Source: Coccinella septempunctata (taxonomy: Eukaryota; Arthropoda; Insecta; Coleoptera; Coccinellidae). Taken from it: DNA of 64,000 nucleotides. The notes below the pieces were generated by a model. The model made no database searches. It saw nothing but the letters and a program-made list of their open reading frames with translations, and was not told the DNA's origin. Positions 1 through 10,645 of this stretch are shown piece after piece. The translations under genes were made by a program, and so were the position numbers. Location: the NCBI RefSeq assembly GCF_907165205.1, contig NC_058197.1, forward strand, positions 17,896,766 through 17,960,765, written 5' to 3'. Positions within the stretch are counted from its first letter, which is position 1, and the number at the start of each line of letters is the position of its first letter.

Positions 1-124
1 CAGAAATGACGTCAGCGATGTAGTACCCAATTCGGCAATTAATTCTGTTACGAATACCAAATTACAGTGTTGAAAATGACAGACTCAATGCTCCTAACAT
101 AGTCCGTGAAATGTTGTACAAATG

Positions 125-620
125 GAATTCGAAAATATCGATTTTTTGGGAATTTATAACTCACTTCACACGTATCTCCTGTGATATTATCTTCATCTTT
201 TTGATAGAGAGGTTATATCATGAAATCATTGGTGTTAGACCCCCCTAAAACATCATATTTGGTGTTGTAAGAAAAAATTGAGACAATTTTCGACCCTACT
301 AGGTTTTGAAAGTGTAGAACTCAATCTGCAGGTGGAGAAAAACAGTTCTCCAGTTAGGGCAAAAAAAAAATTAATGATGGAAAATTATGAAGTTGCATTT
401 ACTACAAATTCGTGGGACAGAACTTAAAGTTTGGTATTGAAATATAGGTTTTCGAATAGGCTGAATTCATTGAATATATCAAAACTAAAACTTTATATCC
501 CCTTCTTTGGATTTTCACCCTTGTATGACATTTTTTCGAATTTCAATCTATGATATTTCTTGCTAGCTTTCCGTGTGAAATAATGAAGCCAAATTTGAAA
601 ATTTAGAATTCACACTTTTT
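125..620. repeat. Diverged copy of the 494-bp tandem repeat family
   Basis: Two blocks match the array at 47.5-50.9 kb in the same order. One (about 130-265) carries 'cgattttttggg' followed by 'gacccccctaaaa'. The other (about 430-565) carries 'gaaatataggttttcgaat' followed by 'gattttcaccctt'. The spacing between blocks is slightly longer than in the array. It is more diverged than the array copies, so it is probably an older dispersed relative. Confidence 0.6.
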
Positions 621-671
621 TGTTGAAATCGTATATAATCTGCTTTACGTTTTGCATACAGAATGTTCTTT

Positions 672-1145
672 TATACAGGGTGTTTTCAAAGGTGTGGCTT
701 TTTTTTGATAGAAGGTAGAAATCATCAAAATGCACCCAAAAAAATGTCTATAAAAATTACTCAAAATGGCTGAGCTACAACCCCTTGTTCGACAAAATTT
801 CATCGAATTTCAAGTAAGGGACTGTGGAAGGAAAAACATTTGGATAGACAATGAATGGTACAGTTCTTCCGAGTCTATCTGATTAGTAGCATCAGATCAC
901 TTGAAAAAATTGTTGTATCGTGTGATTTAGGAGGAAAAAAGTGTAGAAAATTGAGACGGTTTACTGAAAGTGCTTCTGTTGACAAAGCACTATTATTGTT
1001 ACCTATTTCACCCCATTTGATTGTTGGTGGGTTCGAACAAGAAGAAGATTGTGATGATCATTGTAAAATAATAAATGAACGCTTTATTTTGACCAGTTTT
1101 ACCTTTTGTAAACAGAAAGCCACAACTTCAAATACACCCTGTATA
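672..1145. mobile_element. Non-autonomous TIR element, TATACAGGGTG family 1
   Basis: The left end reads TATACAGGGTGTTTTCAAAG and the right end is an approximate reverse complement finishing in CACCCTGTATA. Both ends continue into a shared subterminal block containing a 'gaaggtagaa'-like string. A second copy at 35836-36230 shares the interior string 'cttccgagtctatctgatta', and a partial copy lies at 26104-26235. The 159-codon open frame at 855-1334 shows no recognisable domain and runs past the right end, so I do not treat it as a gene. The target duplication cannot be fixed because TATA is part of the palindromic end. Confidence 0.65.
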
Positions 1146-1283
1146 TGTTCTGCGTTTTCTCATGAGGAAGTTATAACCATAAAAAGCTTGTTTGTAATTA
1201 CCTCTTCATTGAAGAAAACAAGATATCATCCAAGTACTATCCTGTACCTACATAAGGAAAACTATTTTTTTATAAAGCATCCA

Positions 1284-1962
1284 ATACAGGGTGAGTCTTT
1301 GGCTGGTGAAAATATTTCAACAGTAGCTTTTTGAGGTGAAAAGAAACACTTTTTTCTTATACCATTTTTTCTCATTCAGCCCTGATAAAAAAATAAAGCC
1401 ATTTTAAGTTTTCATAAAGAGCTGTGCCACCTCTGAAAAAACTAAGAATAATTAGCTGAATCTGTGACATCACACATCTGTGGATCTTTTGAACAAAGTT
1501 GTATTCAGTCAATTTTTCAAATACTTTTCAATTTTTGAACATCAAATTACTCGAAAACTGGACATTATACTAGGAAAAATGAGGAATAGGTACTTTTATT
1601 TTATAAAACGTTCAAATATTCATCAGATAGCGTCTAACTTAGTTTCAAGAGTTGGGTTCTTTGATTTTCTGTATTTTTATGGTGGGTAATGGTCATAATG
1701 AGAAAACTGGAAGACGTGGGTGATATCTTGTGTTCGTAAAAGATTCACCGAATAAATGAAAAACTATTATCCGAAATTCATTTCATTAGATAAAACAGTT
1801 TGTGAGATAGAACTAAAAATAATTTTTTTCATAGTTTTTCAACAGCCTGTATCTTTTAAACCGAGCCGATTCGGGAAAAATTGTAAAGGGAAAAAGTGCT
1901 TCTTTTGACCTCAAGAATCTACTGTTAAAATATTCGTACGAGTAAAAGACTCAACCTGTATA
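1284..1962. mobile_element. Non-autonomous TIR element, ACAGGGTG family 2
   Basis: The left end begins ATACAGGGTGAGTCTTTG. The right end, read in reverse complement, begins TATACAGGTTGAGTCTTT. Homology between the ends extends about 70 bp inward, including a 'caaaagaaacacttttt'-like stretch. Further ends of this family occur at 3274-3379 and 31617-31730. No transposase frame is present. Confidence 0.6.
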
Positions 1963-2299
1963 TCGAGAAATGAACGAAGCCGTCATAGAACAGCCTGTAT
2001 AAGATTTTCATGACGTTGTTATGATTTCATCATGGAAGGAGAGTTAAATAATATCAAAAACATCGCGTATAAATGAAAATCATTCATCGTTCAACATAAA
2101 TGTGCGAACACTCAATATGAATGAATATCAGAGTATCATCTATGTCGTCGTGGAACACCTTGTACATCTACTAACCGAAGTAAATAAAATTCCCACTACT
2201 TTGAATTAGGAATTTAGCGAAAAATATATAAAATTTTTTTTGGTCCTTCTACGTCTTCGTAAAATGATAATATGTCAAACAACCCTAGAGAAATCTCAC

Positions 2300-2450
2300 C
2301 TGGTTCTTTAGGGATATTTTCGTTCTGCTTAATCCAAGTCTTGAGCACCTCCACACTCTCCTCGAATTCCTTCTGCGTCAAGTTATGCTCTCTTAACACC
2401 TTCTCCTTCTGCTCCTCCGTGACCTGCATCAGATACGATAGCTGAGACAT
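2300..2450 (-). CDS. First coding exon of a CRAL-TRIO domain (alpha-tocopherol-transfer-protein-like) gene
   Basis: The 151-nt exon encodes 50 residues plus one base. The chosen start (minus-strand ATG at 2450-2448) has A at -3 and gives MSQLSYLMQVTEEQKEK as the N-terminus. A second Met at residue 8 is an alternative start. The rest is a charged helical segment with VLKTWIKQNENIPKEP. Insect CRAL-TRIO lipid-transfer proteins carry an L+xWI(K/E)..P motif of this kind at the start of the CRAL-TRIO N domain. The exon ends at CCAG|GTGAGA, a strong splice donor at 2299-2294, after codon phase 1. Family members are soluble proteins of about 300 residues that bind small hydrophobic ligands. The lipid pocket is not in this window, so the ligand cannot be inferred. 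I saw no second exon in 1-2213, so intron 1 exceeds 2.2 kb. The frame stays open upstream to 2624, but that stretch looks like CpG-rich leader rather than protein. Confidence 0.6.
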
Positions 2451-2700
2451 CGTAGACCGAAAAACTGTCTCGTAAAATCCGCACCTTGTCCGTACCGCGC
2501 GAAAAACCTGACGCGAACTGGAAAAAAACCGCCCGCGGCTGCAATTTGAACGTTTTCGCCCGCCTGCGCCAAACTCCGTTTTCGGCCACTCCGTGTGGTC
2601 CACCGTGTGGTCCGTACACCCCAATTATTGTCCTATCGAAGCAGAAACGCAAACAGCGAAGGTCTAGCTCGAATTTACGCGATTTATTCAATTATCGGGC
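2451..2700 (-). promoter_or_regulatory. Probable 5' UTR / promoter-proximal region of the CRAL-TRIO gene
   Basis: This is a GC- and CpG-rich patch directly upstream of the start codon, contrasting with AT-rich DNA further right. An initiator-like TCCAGTTC on the minus strand near 2520 could mark a start site. There is no convincing TATA box. Assignment rests on position and composition only. Confidence 0.3.
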
Positions 2701-2945
2701 TTTTAATTGCTATAATTTTCGATTTTCGTCGAGTGGTTCGCGTTTCGTCCATAAATATGGGGGTATGACGCTCGACGGACTTGAAGGTAATGCCAAAATC
2801 ATTTTCTAGAAACAAATTACGTATATATACGTTATTAAGTGCTTCGTTACAGAAAAAACACCCTGTAGTTTTGATACACATTTTTCACAGGGTCACATAA
2901 ATAAATTATGAAACATTGCCTTATGTCCATGCTCTCCTTTAAGCA

Positions 2946-3529
2946 TATACAGGGTGTCCAATGGTGGATGGCCTAACAGACTAGTTTGTAGAGACTTAAT
3001 CACAATTTTGTGCTGAAAATTCGAGTTTTGGGGGTTTTTCTGCTATGAAATCTCTCCCTGAAATGATTTCAAACTTCTGCAGATTTCAAATGGCACACCC
3101 TCTATATCTTTACATCGTTACGTAGCTTAGTTAGTGGAAATTCATGGTAGGTTCACAACTTTTCGAATATTTCTGTTGGAAAAGTTTTTTCAAAATAGTC
3201 TTCACCATTTTCGTTATGTAGTACTGCTAGAGTACTATTTGCAGTTTGGACTGGAAATGTGTAGGGTGCAGAATATACAGGGTGAGTCTTTGACTCGTAC
3301 AAATATTTCTTGAGGTCAAAAGAAACACTTTTCTCCTATTAATTAATAATTTGTACTAGTCAAAGACTCGCCCTGTATATTGAAAAAAGTGTAACACATA
3401 TTTTTTCATAAAAATCCCAGTAAACACAAATCGTTGAGTTTCACCAAAGTTTTTGTATACTTTTCAACAAAATTGTAGTTCTCTATAAACGTCTAAAAGG
3501 CCATGCATCTCGGGCAGACACCGTGTATA
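2946..3529. mobile_element. Composite of TATACAGGGTG-type ends, possibly one element with a nested insertion
   Basis: The left end is TATACAGGGTGTCC at 2946. Candidate right ends are CACACCCTCTATA near 3112 and a GACACCGTGTATA end at 3529. A separate 106-bp element (3274-3379) sits inside. Whether this is one 584-bp element or adjacent relics cannot be settled by eye. No coding potential was seen. Confidence 0.4.
3274..3379. mobile_element. 106-bp miniature inverted-repeat element (MITE), family 2 ends
   Basis: TATACAGGGTGAGTCTTTGA at the left is matched by its reverse complement at the right, with only a short centre between. The TIRs cover about 30 bp each side. It is nearly all terminus, as expected of a MITE mobilised in trans. 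Confidence 0.7.
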
Positions 3530-5082
3530 CAATCAAGAAAGTACTTGGGATGGTTTTTTAAAAAGCTCGATTTGACAGATTGTCGCAATTTTTTATTACC
3601 CCCACATAAAATTTCTTCAGAATAATTGGAGCTAAATTACCCATTAAATGATTATAAAAATTGTTGGAAAAGTAACATTTACTGTTACCAGAAATGCTGA
3701 ACTTATTTTCAATAGCCTTCATTCTTGATGACGAATATTTGGACATTCTAATATTGAGACAATTGAAGGAAACGAAAATTTCAGCCTTAAAATTGTATGG
3801 AGCAAAATTTTTCGGAAAAGTGTTTTCACAATTGTCAAATTTTTTCAATCAACAGTGATGGAAAAGCTAAGTCTTGGGAGTTGGAACTAAAGATGATAAA
3901 TAACTTCTCACAAAGATGATAAAGACGTATTTTCTTTCATAATATCAACAAGATTGTACTGATCTAAAATTGAAGTTTGAGGAAGACAGAAGCGGGGATT
4001 TTTCCAAATTTTTTTCGAAAAAACGAATAACTTCAATGACCCCCAGGAACGTTTGTTGAACATTCACTTTCCATTGCTGTGTTTTTTTCGAGACTATGAA
4101 ATAACAAATGTTCGATAGGATCACGAATTTTCTCACGTTTTGAATACGCAAATATTTCATTTAAATAGTGAGATGTTGTTGTTTTTAGTATGGATTAATA
4201 ATTAGTGTTTCGTCTATTGTTCTTGCTGAAGGAAAAAAAACATAGAGCGCATATTCACGAAATGAAATTTTGAGTTTTCAAGTTCAAACTGATCATTGAT
4301 CGAATCACTGAGGTCAATGAAATATATATGAGTTGGAGGTTGAGTCGTATATTACATTTTTTTTCGTTTTTCAGGGCTATAAGAACTTTTTCTTGTTGTC
4401 ACGCATTTGTTTCAATTCATAAACTTTGCATGGCTACCCATATTCTGAAAACTCACATTTTCTAATATCACTCTCGAAAAAATCAATCATCAATAACTTG
4501 ATTAATCAAAAGTAACAATTACAAAAGTCAATTAACATATAAATGATATTTTTTTTCATATTTCATCGAATAGTACGTCTTTGGATTGTTGAAGGTGAAG
4601 AAGGGGTCAACTTTGATTGATGACGAGCTTCATCGTTCATATCCGAGCATTTAATTCGAATTAGGGAGAGAGAGAGGGAAAAACGTTGGGTAAAACAGGA
4701 TTTTCCAGGGAGAAAAATGGTGCGTCCATTAAGTAGAGACTTTATTCTGATTTATCGAACTTGAATGGGTTCAGAAACAACGGTTGTAATTGATGCAAAT
4801 TATAAGTCTTTCATTTTGCTCGCGAAGTTCAATCTTTTGTTCTATTTTCTCGTTGAAATTAGTTTGTGGAATTGTGCGAAAATGTTCACGCTTTTTGTTC
4901 GATAGTTGATGATAACAAGAACAGTAAATTTAGATAGATTTTTGGTAATTTTTCGACACCAGATTCTTGCACCCAATAAAAGACAATTTTTCATTCATCT
5001 ATGGAAGATACAGAAAACCATGAAAATGTTTCACTATTTCTGATATATTTCTGCTTGACAAGAGGTAAATTTTCCATTGAAG
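3530..5082. other. AT-rich spacer, no gene recognised
   Basis: There are scattered homopolymer runs and a short (GA)n tract near 4668. A pyrimidine tract ending in CAG near 4373 looks like a splice acceptor, but the sequence after it closes with a stop within about 15 codons in the frame checked. Confidence 0.5.
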
Positions 5083-5990
5083 ATGTTTCTGTGTCAGTCC
5101 CCGAAAATATCGATGCAGTTCATGACATGATTTTATCAGACCGTCGAATTGGGCTAAAACGGATATCTGAAGCACTGAAAATTTCATAAGAACGCGTTCA
5201 TCATACAGTTCACGTCAATTTGGACATGAGAAAAATTGCTGCAAAATAGATCCCCAAATGTTTGAATGTTGACCAAAAGCGTGCAAGGGTAGAAGCATCG
5301 CGTTCGATCTGTGCTCGATTTGAAAACGATGTAGACTTCTCAAACCGAATTGTCACTATGGATGAGACTTGGGTACATTTCTACGATCCAGAAACGAAGC
5401 AAAAATCGATGGAATGGCGACACTCTGGTTCTCCTAGACCTAAGAAGTTTCGTGTCAAAAAATCTGCTGGAAAAGTTCTTGCTTCAGTTTTTTGATATTG
5501 CCATGGAGTAATCATGATTGATTTTTTAGATAAGGGTAGAACAATAACCGGAGATTACTATTCGACATTACTGACCACTCTACGGGAAAAAATTGAAGAG
5601 AAAAGACTCGGAAAGCTATCCAAAGGTGTTTTGTTTTTGCAGGTCAACGCCCCTACACAAATCTCATGTTGCCATGCAAAAAATTCGTGATTTAGGGTTT
5701 GAATTATTAGAATACCCCTCTTATTCACCAGATTTGGCTCCATCCGACTATCATCTCTTTCCTCAACTGATAAAAAGTTTAAAAGGTCGTAATTTTTCTT
5801 CTTACGAGGAAGTAATAAAAGCTGTGGAGGTCTGGTTTGCAGAGCAAGAGGAAACATTTTTTTTTAAAGGTCTAGAGACGTTGCAGGTTCGCTGTAATAA
5901 ATGTATCCAATTAAGAGGAGAATATGTTGAGTAATAATATATTTTGACATTGAAATTTTGCTTGGTTCATGTGTCTCCCCTGTGATACAA
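5083..5990 (+). mobile_element. Degenerate mariner transposase (pseudogene copy 1)
   Basis: Read through its breaks, the sequence gives an almost complete mariner catalytic core. The landmarks in order are a linker with EN(I/V)DAVHDMI and DRRI; VTMDETWVHFYDPETKQ with the first catalytic Asp; GSPRPKKFRVKKSAGKV; a GDYYSTLL block; NAP; YSPDLAPSDYHLFP with the last catalytic Asp; and a C-terminal VEVWF-like helix ending at a TAA at 5932-5934. Damage includes in-frame stops near 5187 and 5247, a TGG-to-TGA change in the usual F-W-D, Val in place of the second catalytic Asp before NAP, and a frameshift near 5655. The DNA-binding N-terminus is missing or unrecognisable. The copy cannot encode an active D,D34D enzyme. 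It is closely related to the minus-strand copy at 11529-12012. Confidence 0.85.
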
Positions 5991-7048
5991 ATGTGCCTAC
6001 TCTGAGGATCTTCTGAGACACTTTTGTCCAGTAAAGAACCCTTAGTGTCCTGCTTTAGTTTGAAATAGGACACTCAGATGCTCAACACCTTTCCTCCCAT
6101 ACCCCAAGTTCAACTGAGCAGAAAACCTGCTACCGATACAGGACTTCTGATGGATCATTAGCGACATCCCTAGTGGAATAAAAGCGCCATCAAGAGAATC
6201 ACCCCAATGGTCCTCTCAGCACCCTTTCCGATCGGACGTCCGGAACACCCCGCATAAAATTCGAACCAAGAAACTTCCCTTGTAGTTCTCGGCTTCAATG
6301 TCCGATAAATCTTAAACTTGGACCGCTTACCGCCCCAGCCCTGCCTCCCCCTTTCATTTCTTCTCTTGCATTATGGAGTCCCCGGTCCCAGATCCGGATG
6401 AAGTATGTTGTGTATGGGTCAGAGGGGATTCGCACCGTTCCCATGCATTATATTTCCGGACGTTTCTCATTACTCATCCCTCGAAGTATAAGACGCGGTT
6501 AAGTTTTCAACTAACGAAAATATGCTCCGGAAGTTTGGGTGTTTTCGGAGGGGGTTGGAGGATTTCCGGTTGGGTTGGGGGGGTGGTGAGAAGGGGCAGC
6601 GGAATGCTTGGAATATTTTGGGATGTCGGTTTGGTAACTTTGCGAGACTGATTAGGATGGGAAGTCGAAAGAGTTTGTTCGATTGGAGCTCTGGGAGTCC
6701 AAGGAATTGAAGAGGGTTCGGTCTCAAACCAATTCATAGCTTGGGTAGATACTCAACAGAAAACTATTCGATATTAGACATAAAACCACGACATATACTA
6801 CCAGAAATGTGACATAGTGGCTCTTTCTGACAGTCGCGCACTGATAAGAGCACTGAGCTTGCACATTATCGATTTTAAGATGGCATGGGAGAAAAACATG
6901 GAAGAAAAACAAGGTCTGGATCAGAGGCCAGCACACTTGAACTTCTTGGCAGTTGAGGACGAGAAGCTAGGCCCATATTGCTCATCTCCTTACAGACCTA
7001 CACCCCTACACCTAATGTAGGTATGTAGGTTCAGCAGAAACTGACGAG
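5991..7048. other. Unique spacer with mixed composition
   Basis: The patch at about 6230-6400 is C-rich and CpG-bearing. The patch at 6530-6700 is strongly G-rich on the plus strand, and its opposed open frames (6373-6737) look like compositional artefacts. A 'tacctaca'-type palindromic stretch occurs near 6985-7030, next to the LINE tail. No gene was recognised. Confidence 0.4.
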
Positions 7049-7900
7049 TTCATTCATTCATTCATTGCTGAATCTGGTTCCCGAGAATAAATCTACAAAA
7101 AGACTCAGAAACCAAACTATCGGTGCTATCAAACTTATGATTTCTTAGGGCTACTTGCGACTGTGTGCCCTCCTGTGACTGAAGAGACCCAACCGTGACC
7201 TACAGATCCTTCCACACTCCGGGCATGGATAGTCACCAACCAGATCTGGCCGCCGCTGTATCCTTCTCGAGTCTCCATTATAGCTGTGGACCAAAGACCT
7301 CCACTGTGATCTGTCTAACGCTAGTTGTTCCCAGCTATGATTGGCATTAACTGATTTTAGGGATTGATGCAGAATATCCGAACTTCCCTCAGCGCCATAC
7401 AGAGCTATTTTGGGCAGTCCTATGTCTTACATCCTTAGAATGTAGCAGCTCCATCTGAGTCGGACCCTCGTTACTTGAGTCTCAATTGTTGTACAACTCG
7501 CCCGTTGCAAGACTTTTGCATTTGAGACTTTGTGGAACCATCTGATGTGCATTATCTGCCTTAGATGACGTTGTTGCGTTTGTTCAAGCTGTTAAATATG
7601 TCGCCTGTAGGGCGTCCAGCTTTCGCTTCCGTAAAGAAGCGTTGGGAAGACCACCGCTTTGTGAACAGCTGTCTAGGTCTTCAGATTGAGGTCGTGATTT
7701 TGAAACACCCTGTCCTTTAGCTTCCAGAATGTACGTGATGCAGGATAGATACAGTTGTGTATTTTGGTGTCTAGGTTAGCCCTAGTATTTATGAAGCTTC
7801 CCAAGTATTTGAACTGCTCGACCTGTTCTAGAGTTTCATCCTCCAGGCTTGAAGGCTTTCTGGTAGACTTACCAGGATTTTGGTTTTGTCAATATTGAAC
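7049..7900 (-). mobile_element. 3' end of an L2/CR1-like LINE, copy 1 (degenerate)
   Basis: Read on the minus strand, it holds the end of a reverse transcriptase (KTKILV, then an FKYLGS-like block), the typical LYGSE-type region, and a C-terminal zinc-finger-like stretch. It finishes with a (TGAA)n tail, seen here as ttcattcattcattcatt at 7049-7066. TGAA-repeat 3' tails are characteristic of L2-clade elements. Several stops and frameshifts break the frame. The 5' end is truncated, as is usual for LINE insertions. It is homologous, in opposite orientation, to 8815-9610. Confidence 0.75.
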
Positions 7901-8814
7901 TAACGCCTAAAGCTTTGAACTGAAAGGGGCTACAGTATATCTCAAGGTCTCAGATCTCTAAAAAATCTGTCATCTACTTTGAATCGTCTCAACAATAAGA
8001 AAAGTTCTCTACATCTTGAGCTGCTAACAATTTATATGAGAGTGTTTTCTTCCTTCACATGTTACTCACATCTAACAAAGCATAAATACTGGGTGTCTTT
8101 GATTTAATTCTGTAGGTATCAGTCTGGCATCGATGAAGTCATCTTCGAGACTTTATAAGCCAACAATGCACTTGTTGCTGAATAATAAATTTCCATCGGC
8201 CATTATACAATGTTCCCCTTTACCCAGGGAGACCCTCCAACCTTCCCCCTGCTGTTCTCACGCTCTATCTTCGCCCGTCCCCCATTCTCCGCTCGCATTA
8301 TCGCGGGCGAAGTCATAAATTAGGCAACTTCCTACCCCCGATAAAATTTCCGAGTCGGACTCTTCCAAGCTCCCAGGCACCGCCATCCTCGGACCTTTTG
8401 TGGTCCCGTCCGAGACCGGAAGAGTGTTGCTGTTCCGCCAATTACGCCGCCATCCTCAGCCGCCCCCAGCCGGAGCTGTTTATATTTCCTTATCCGGAAA
8501 CGTGACGTAGCTACGACGCCCCGCTAGCGTCGTCCAGGAAAATGCATTTAGCGCCTCGTAAACCTGTTTTCCCGTCGGGTTTCGGACGGTTTGGGAGGGC
8601 GGTTTCGTTGATTCGATTTTTTCAACTGGGACCAGGTGGGGAGGACTGGACTGGGTCACCTCAGGAGTCCAGGTATTTCTGAATCATCCCCCTTCTTGAA
8701 GAGATGAAAATTCAAGACGCTAGAAACTAGAAATTCATCGGATAGAACTTGCTGGCTTGACTGGAGATTTCTTCTGATAGATTAAAGAAGTAGCAGTAAC
8801 TCTAGAGGCTCAAG
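7901..8814. other. Spacer between the inverted LINE copies, with a CpG-rich unique patch
   Basis: About 8200-8640 is rich in C and CpG, including CTACGACGCC and GTGACGTAGC strings, and is unlike any repeat here. The flanks are AT-rich. No coding frame was recognised. It may be single-copy DNA that survived between two transposon insertions. Confidence 0.4.
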
Positions 8815-9610
8815 CAGTTCAAATACTTGGGAAGCATCATAAATAGTAGGGTTAACCTGGACACGGAAATACACAACCGTGTCAATTCGGCATCACGGGC
8901 ATTCTGGAAGCTAAAGGACCGAGTGTTTCAAAATCACGACCTCAATCTGAAGACCAAGACAGCTGTTTACAAGGCAGTCGTCCTCCCAACGCTTCTTTAC
9001 GGAAGCGAAAAATGGACAACCTACAGGCGACACATTAAACAGCTTGAACAAACGCAACAATGTCATCTAAGACAAATAATGCACATCACATGGCTCCATA
9101 AAGTTTCAAATGCAGAAGTCTTGCAGCGAGCGAGTTGTATAACAATTGAGACTCAAGTAACGAGGGTCCGACTCAGATGGAGCGGCCACAATCTGAGGAT
9201 GCAAGACACAAGACTCCCCAAAATAGATCTGTACGGCGAATTCACAGAGGGAGCTCGGAAACCAGGAGGCCAGTATGAGCGGTTTAAGGACATACTGCAT
9301 CAATCCCTGAAATCAGTTTATGCCAATCATAACTGAGAACAACTAGCGTTAGACAGATCACAGTGGAGGTCTTTGGTCCACTGTTATAATGGAGACTCGA
9401 GAAGAATACAGCGGCGGCCAGATCTGGTTGGTGACTATCCATGCCCGGAGTGTGGAAGGATCTGTAGGTCACGGTTGGGTCTCTTCAGTCACAGGAGGGC
9501 ACATAGTCGCTACTACACCTAAGAAATTATGAGTTTGATCGCACCGATAGTCTGGGTTTTTAGTCTTTCTGTAGATTTATTCTCGGTTACGAGATTCAGC
9601 AATGAAAAAC
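8815..9610 (+). mobile_element. 3' end of an L2/CR1-like LINE, copy 2 (best preserved)
   Basis: The frame is open from 8827 to 9336. It encodes the end of a LINE ORF2: FKYLGSIINSRVNL, then LPTLLYGSEKWTTYRRH, CHLRQIMHITWLHKVSNAEV and RLRWSGHNLRMQDTRLPK. These are the thumb and connection segments of the non-LTR reverse transcriptase family. After one stop, the same frame continues with a C-terminal CPECGRICRSRLGLFSHRRAH zinc finger, typical of these proteins. The 3' UTR matches copy 1 and ends at about 9605 with one tgaa unit. The endonuclease and the reverse transcriptase active site (YxDD) are absent, so the copy is 5'-truncated and immobile. Confidence 0.85.
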
Positions 9611-9689
9611 TGAAGTAATGTAGGAGCAGAAAAATCTGTGAATCTGAAAATCACGCAGTTCTCGAAGAACTTGCTCATCCCAACACAAA

Positions 9690-9850
9690 TCCAAGGAGAT
9701 GGGGAAATCAAGGTCCTCGGACAAACTTTGTGGAACTAGAGGAGCCAATTGAGAAACTGGAATCCAAAGTTCCTTGAAAACACTAACACTGCGCGATGTA
9801 AAAAGTATCTGGATGTTAGCAAGACTATGTTATGAGAATGGGTCTAGCAG
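9690..9850 (+). mobile_element. Family B LINE fragment (post-RNase H linker)
   Basis: A short stretch reading KTLTLRDVKSIWMLARL resembles the LTLRDLK(S/G)(I/V)W segment shared with 38810-39240, 43890-44120 and 62370-62900. In full-length relatives it lies between RNase H and a terminal cysteine-rich motif. Nothing else of the element remains here. Confidence 0.45.
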
Positions 9851-10019
9851 AAGAGCGAACAATTTTGGAGTGACTGTGACATGCCTTCTCCATAAAATAG
9901 ACAAAAAGAACTGAATACTCAGATGAAACTGCCCTAACTGTCCAAATACAACTGGAGAGAGCTTCGGAAATATAAGCTTCTGCACTGAAGAAGTAGATCT
10001 TCGTGACTCCAAAGAAGTA

Positions 10020-10645
10020 TTAACAGATGCATTGCCAGAAATCTCTGCTGACATGGACGTACCTTAATATCATAAAGTAACTGGCCAGAGACAACAAAAT
10101 GACTCTACTATGGGTACCAGGGCATGGTGGTGTTGAAGAAAGCCGATGGACTTGCAAAAAGGGCATCAAGGTTAACACCTGCTGGACCTGAGCCTTTCTG
10201 TGGACTTGGAAAATACCAATATACATCCAACAATAGGAGTTAAACAACAGAATAATCCTCTGGAGAAACATTCCTGGACTCAGTCAAAGAAATCGTGATG
10301 ATTTCACTGACCTACACCAGAAAACTGCTAAAGCTGTCATGAGCTGAGCTGGGTGGGACTGCTGACAGGCACTGTCGGTACAAATATCACTTGTACCTCA
10401 TGGGAGAGTCAGCTGATGAGATTTGTAGTCTCTGTGGATCAGAAGCAGAAATAGCTGAACACATGGTATGCAAGTATCCAGAGCTGGCTGACCTAAGAAC
10501 CATTGATATGGGGAAACCGGTCCTGGATACCCAGGAGGTAACGGCCAAGGCCCCTAAGGATGTTGTCGGTTTTATCAACACCATTGACGACCTCCTTGGC
10601 GTTGGGTAACATCTCCCAAAAGGCTAATCGAGCCACAACGATCAC
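10020..10645 (+). mobile_element. Family A LINE 3' end with CCHC-like terminal motif
   Basis: The open part (10391-10609) encodes YLMGESADEICSLCGSEAE and then EHMVCKYPELADLR. This is the cysteine/histidine motif following RNase H in jockey/R1-like retrotransposons. The tail VVGFINTIDDLLG is diagnostic for this family and recurs at about 19.7 kb and 39.7 kb. Upstream, the RNase H remnants are frameshifted. The copy is 5'-truncated and inactive. Confidence 0.75.

Noticed and set aside
855..1334. 159-codon plus-strand frame
   Set aside because: It starts inside a family 1 TIR element and runs across its right end into the next element. No recognisable motif.
4360..4440. Polypyrimidine tract plus CAG resembling a splice acceptor
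   Set aside because: The following sequence meets a stop within about 15 codons in the frame checked, and no matching donor exon is nearby.
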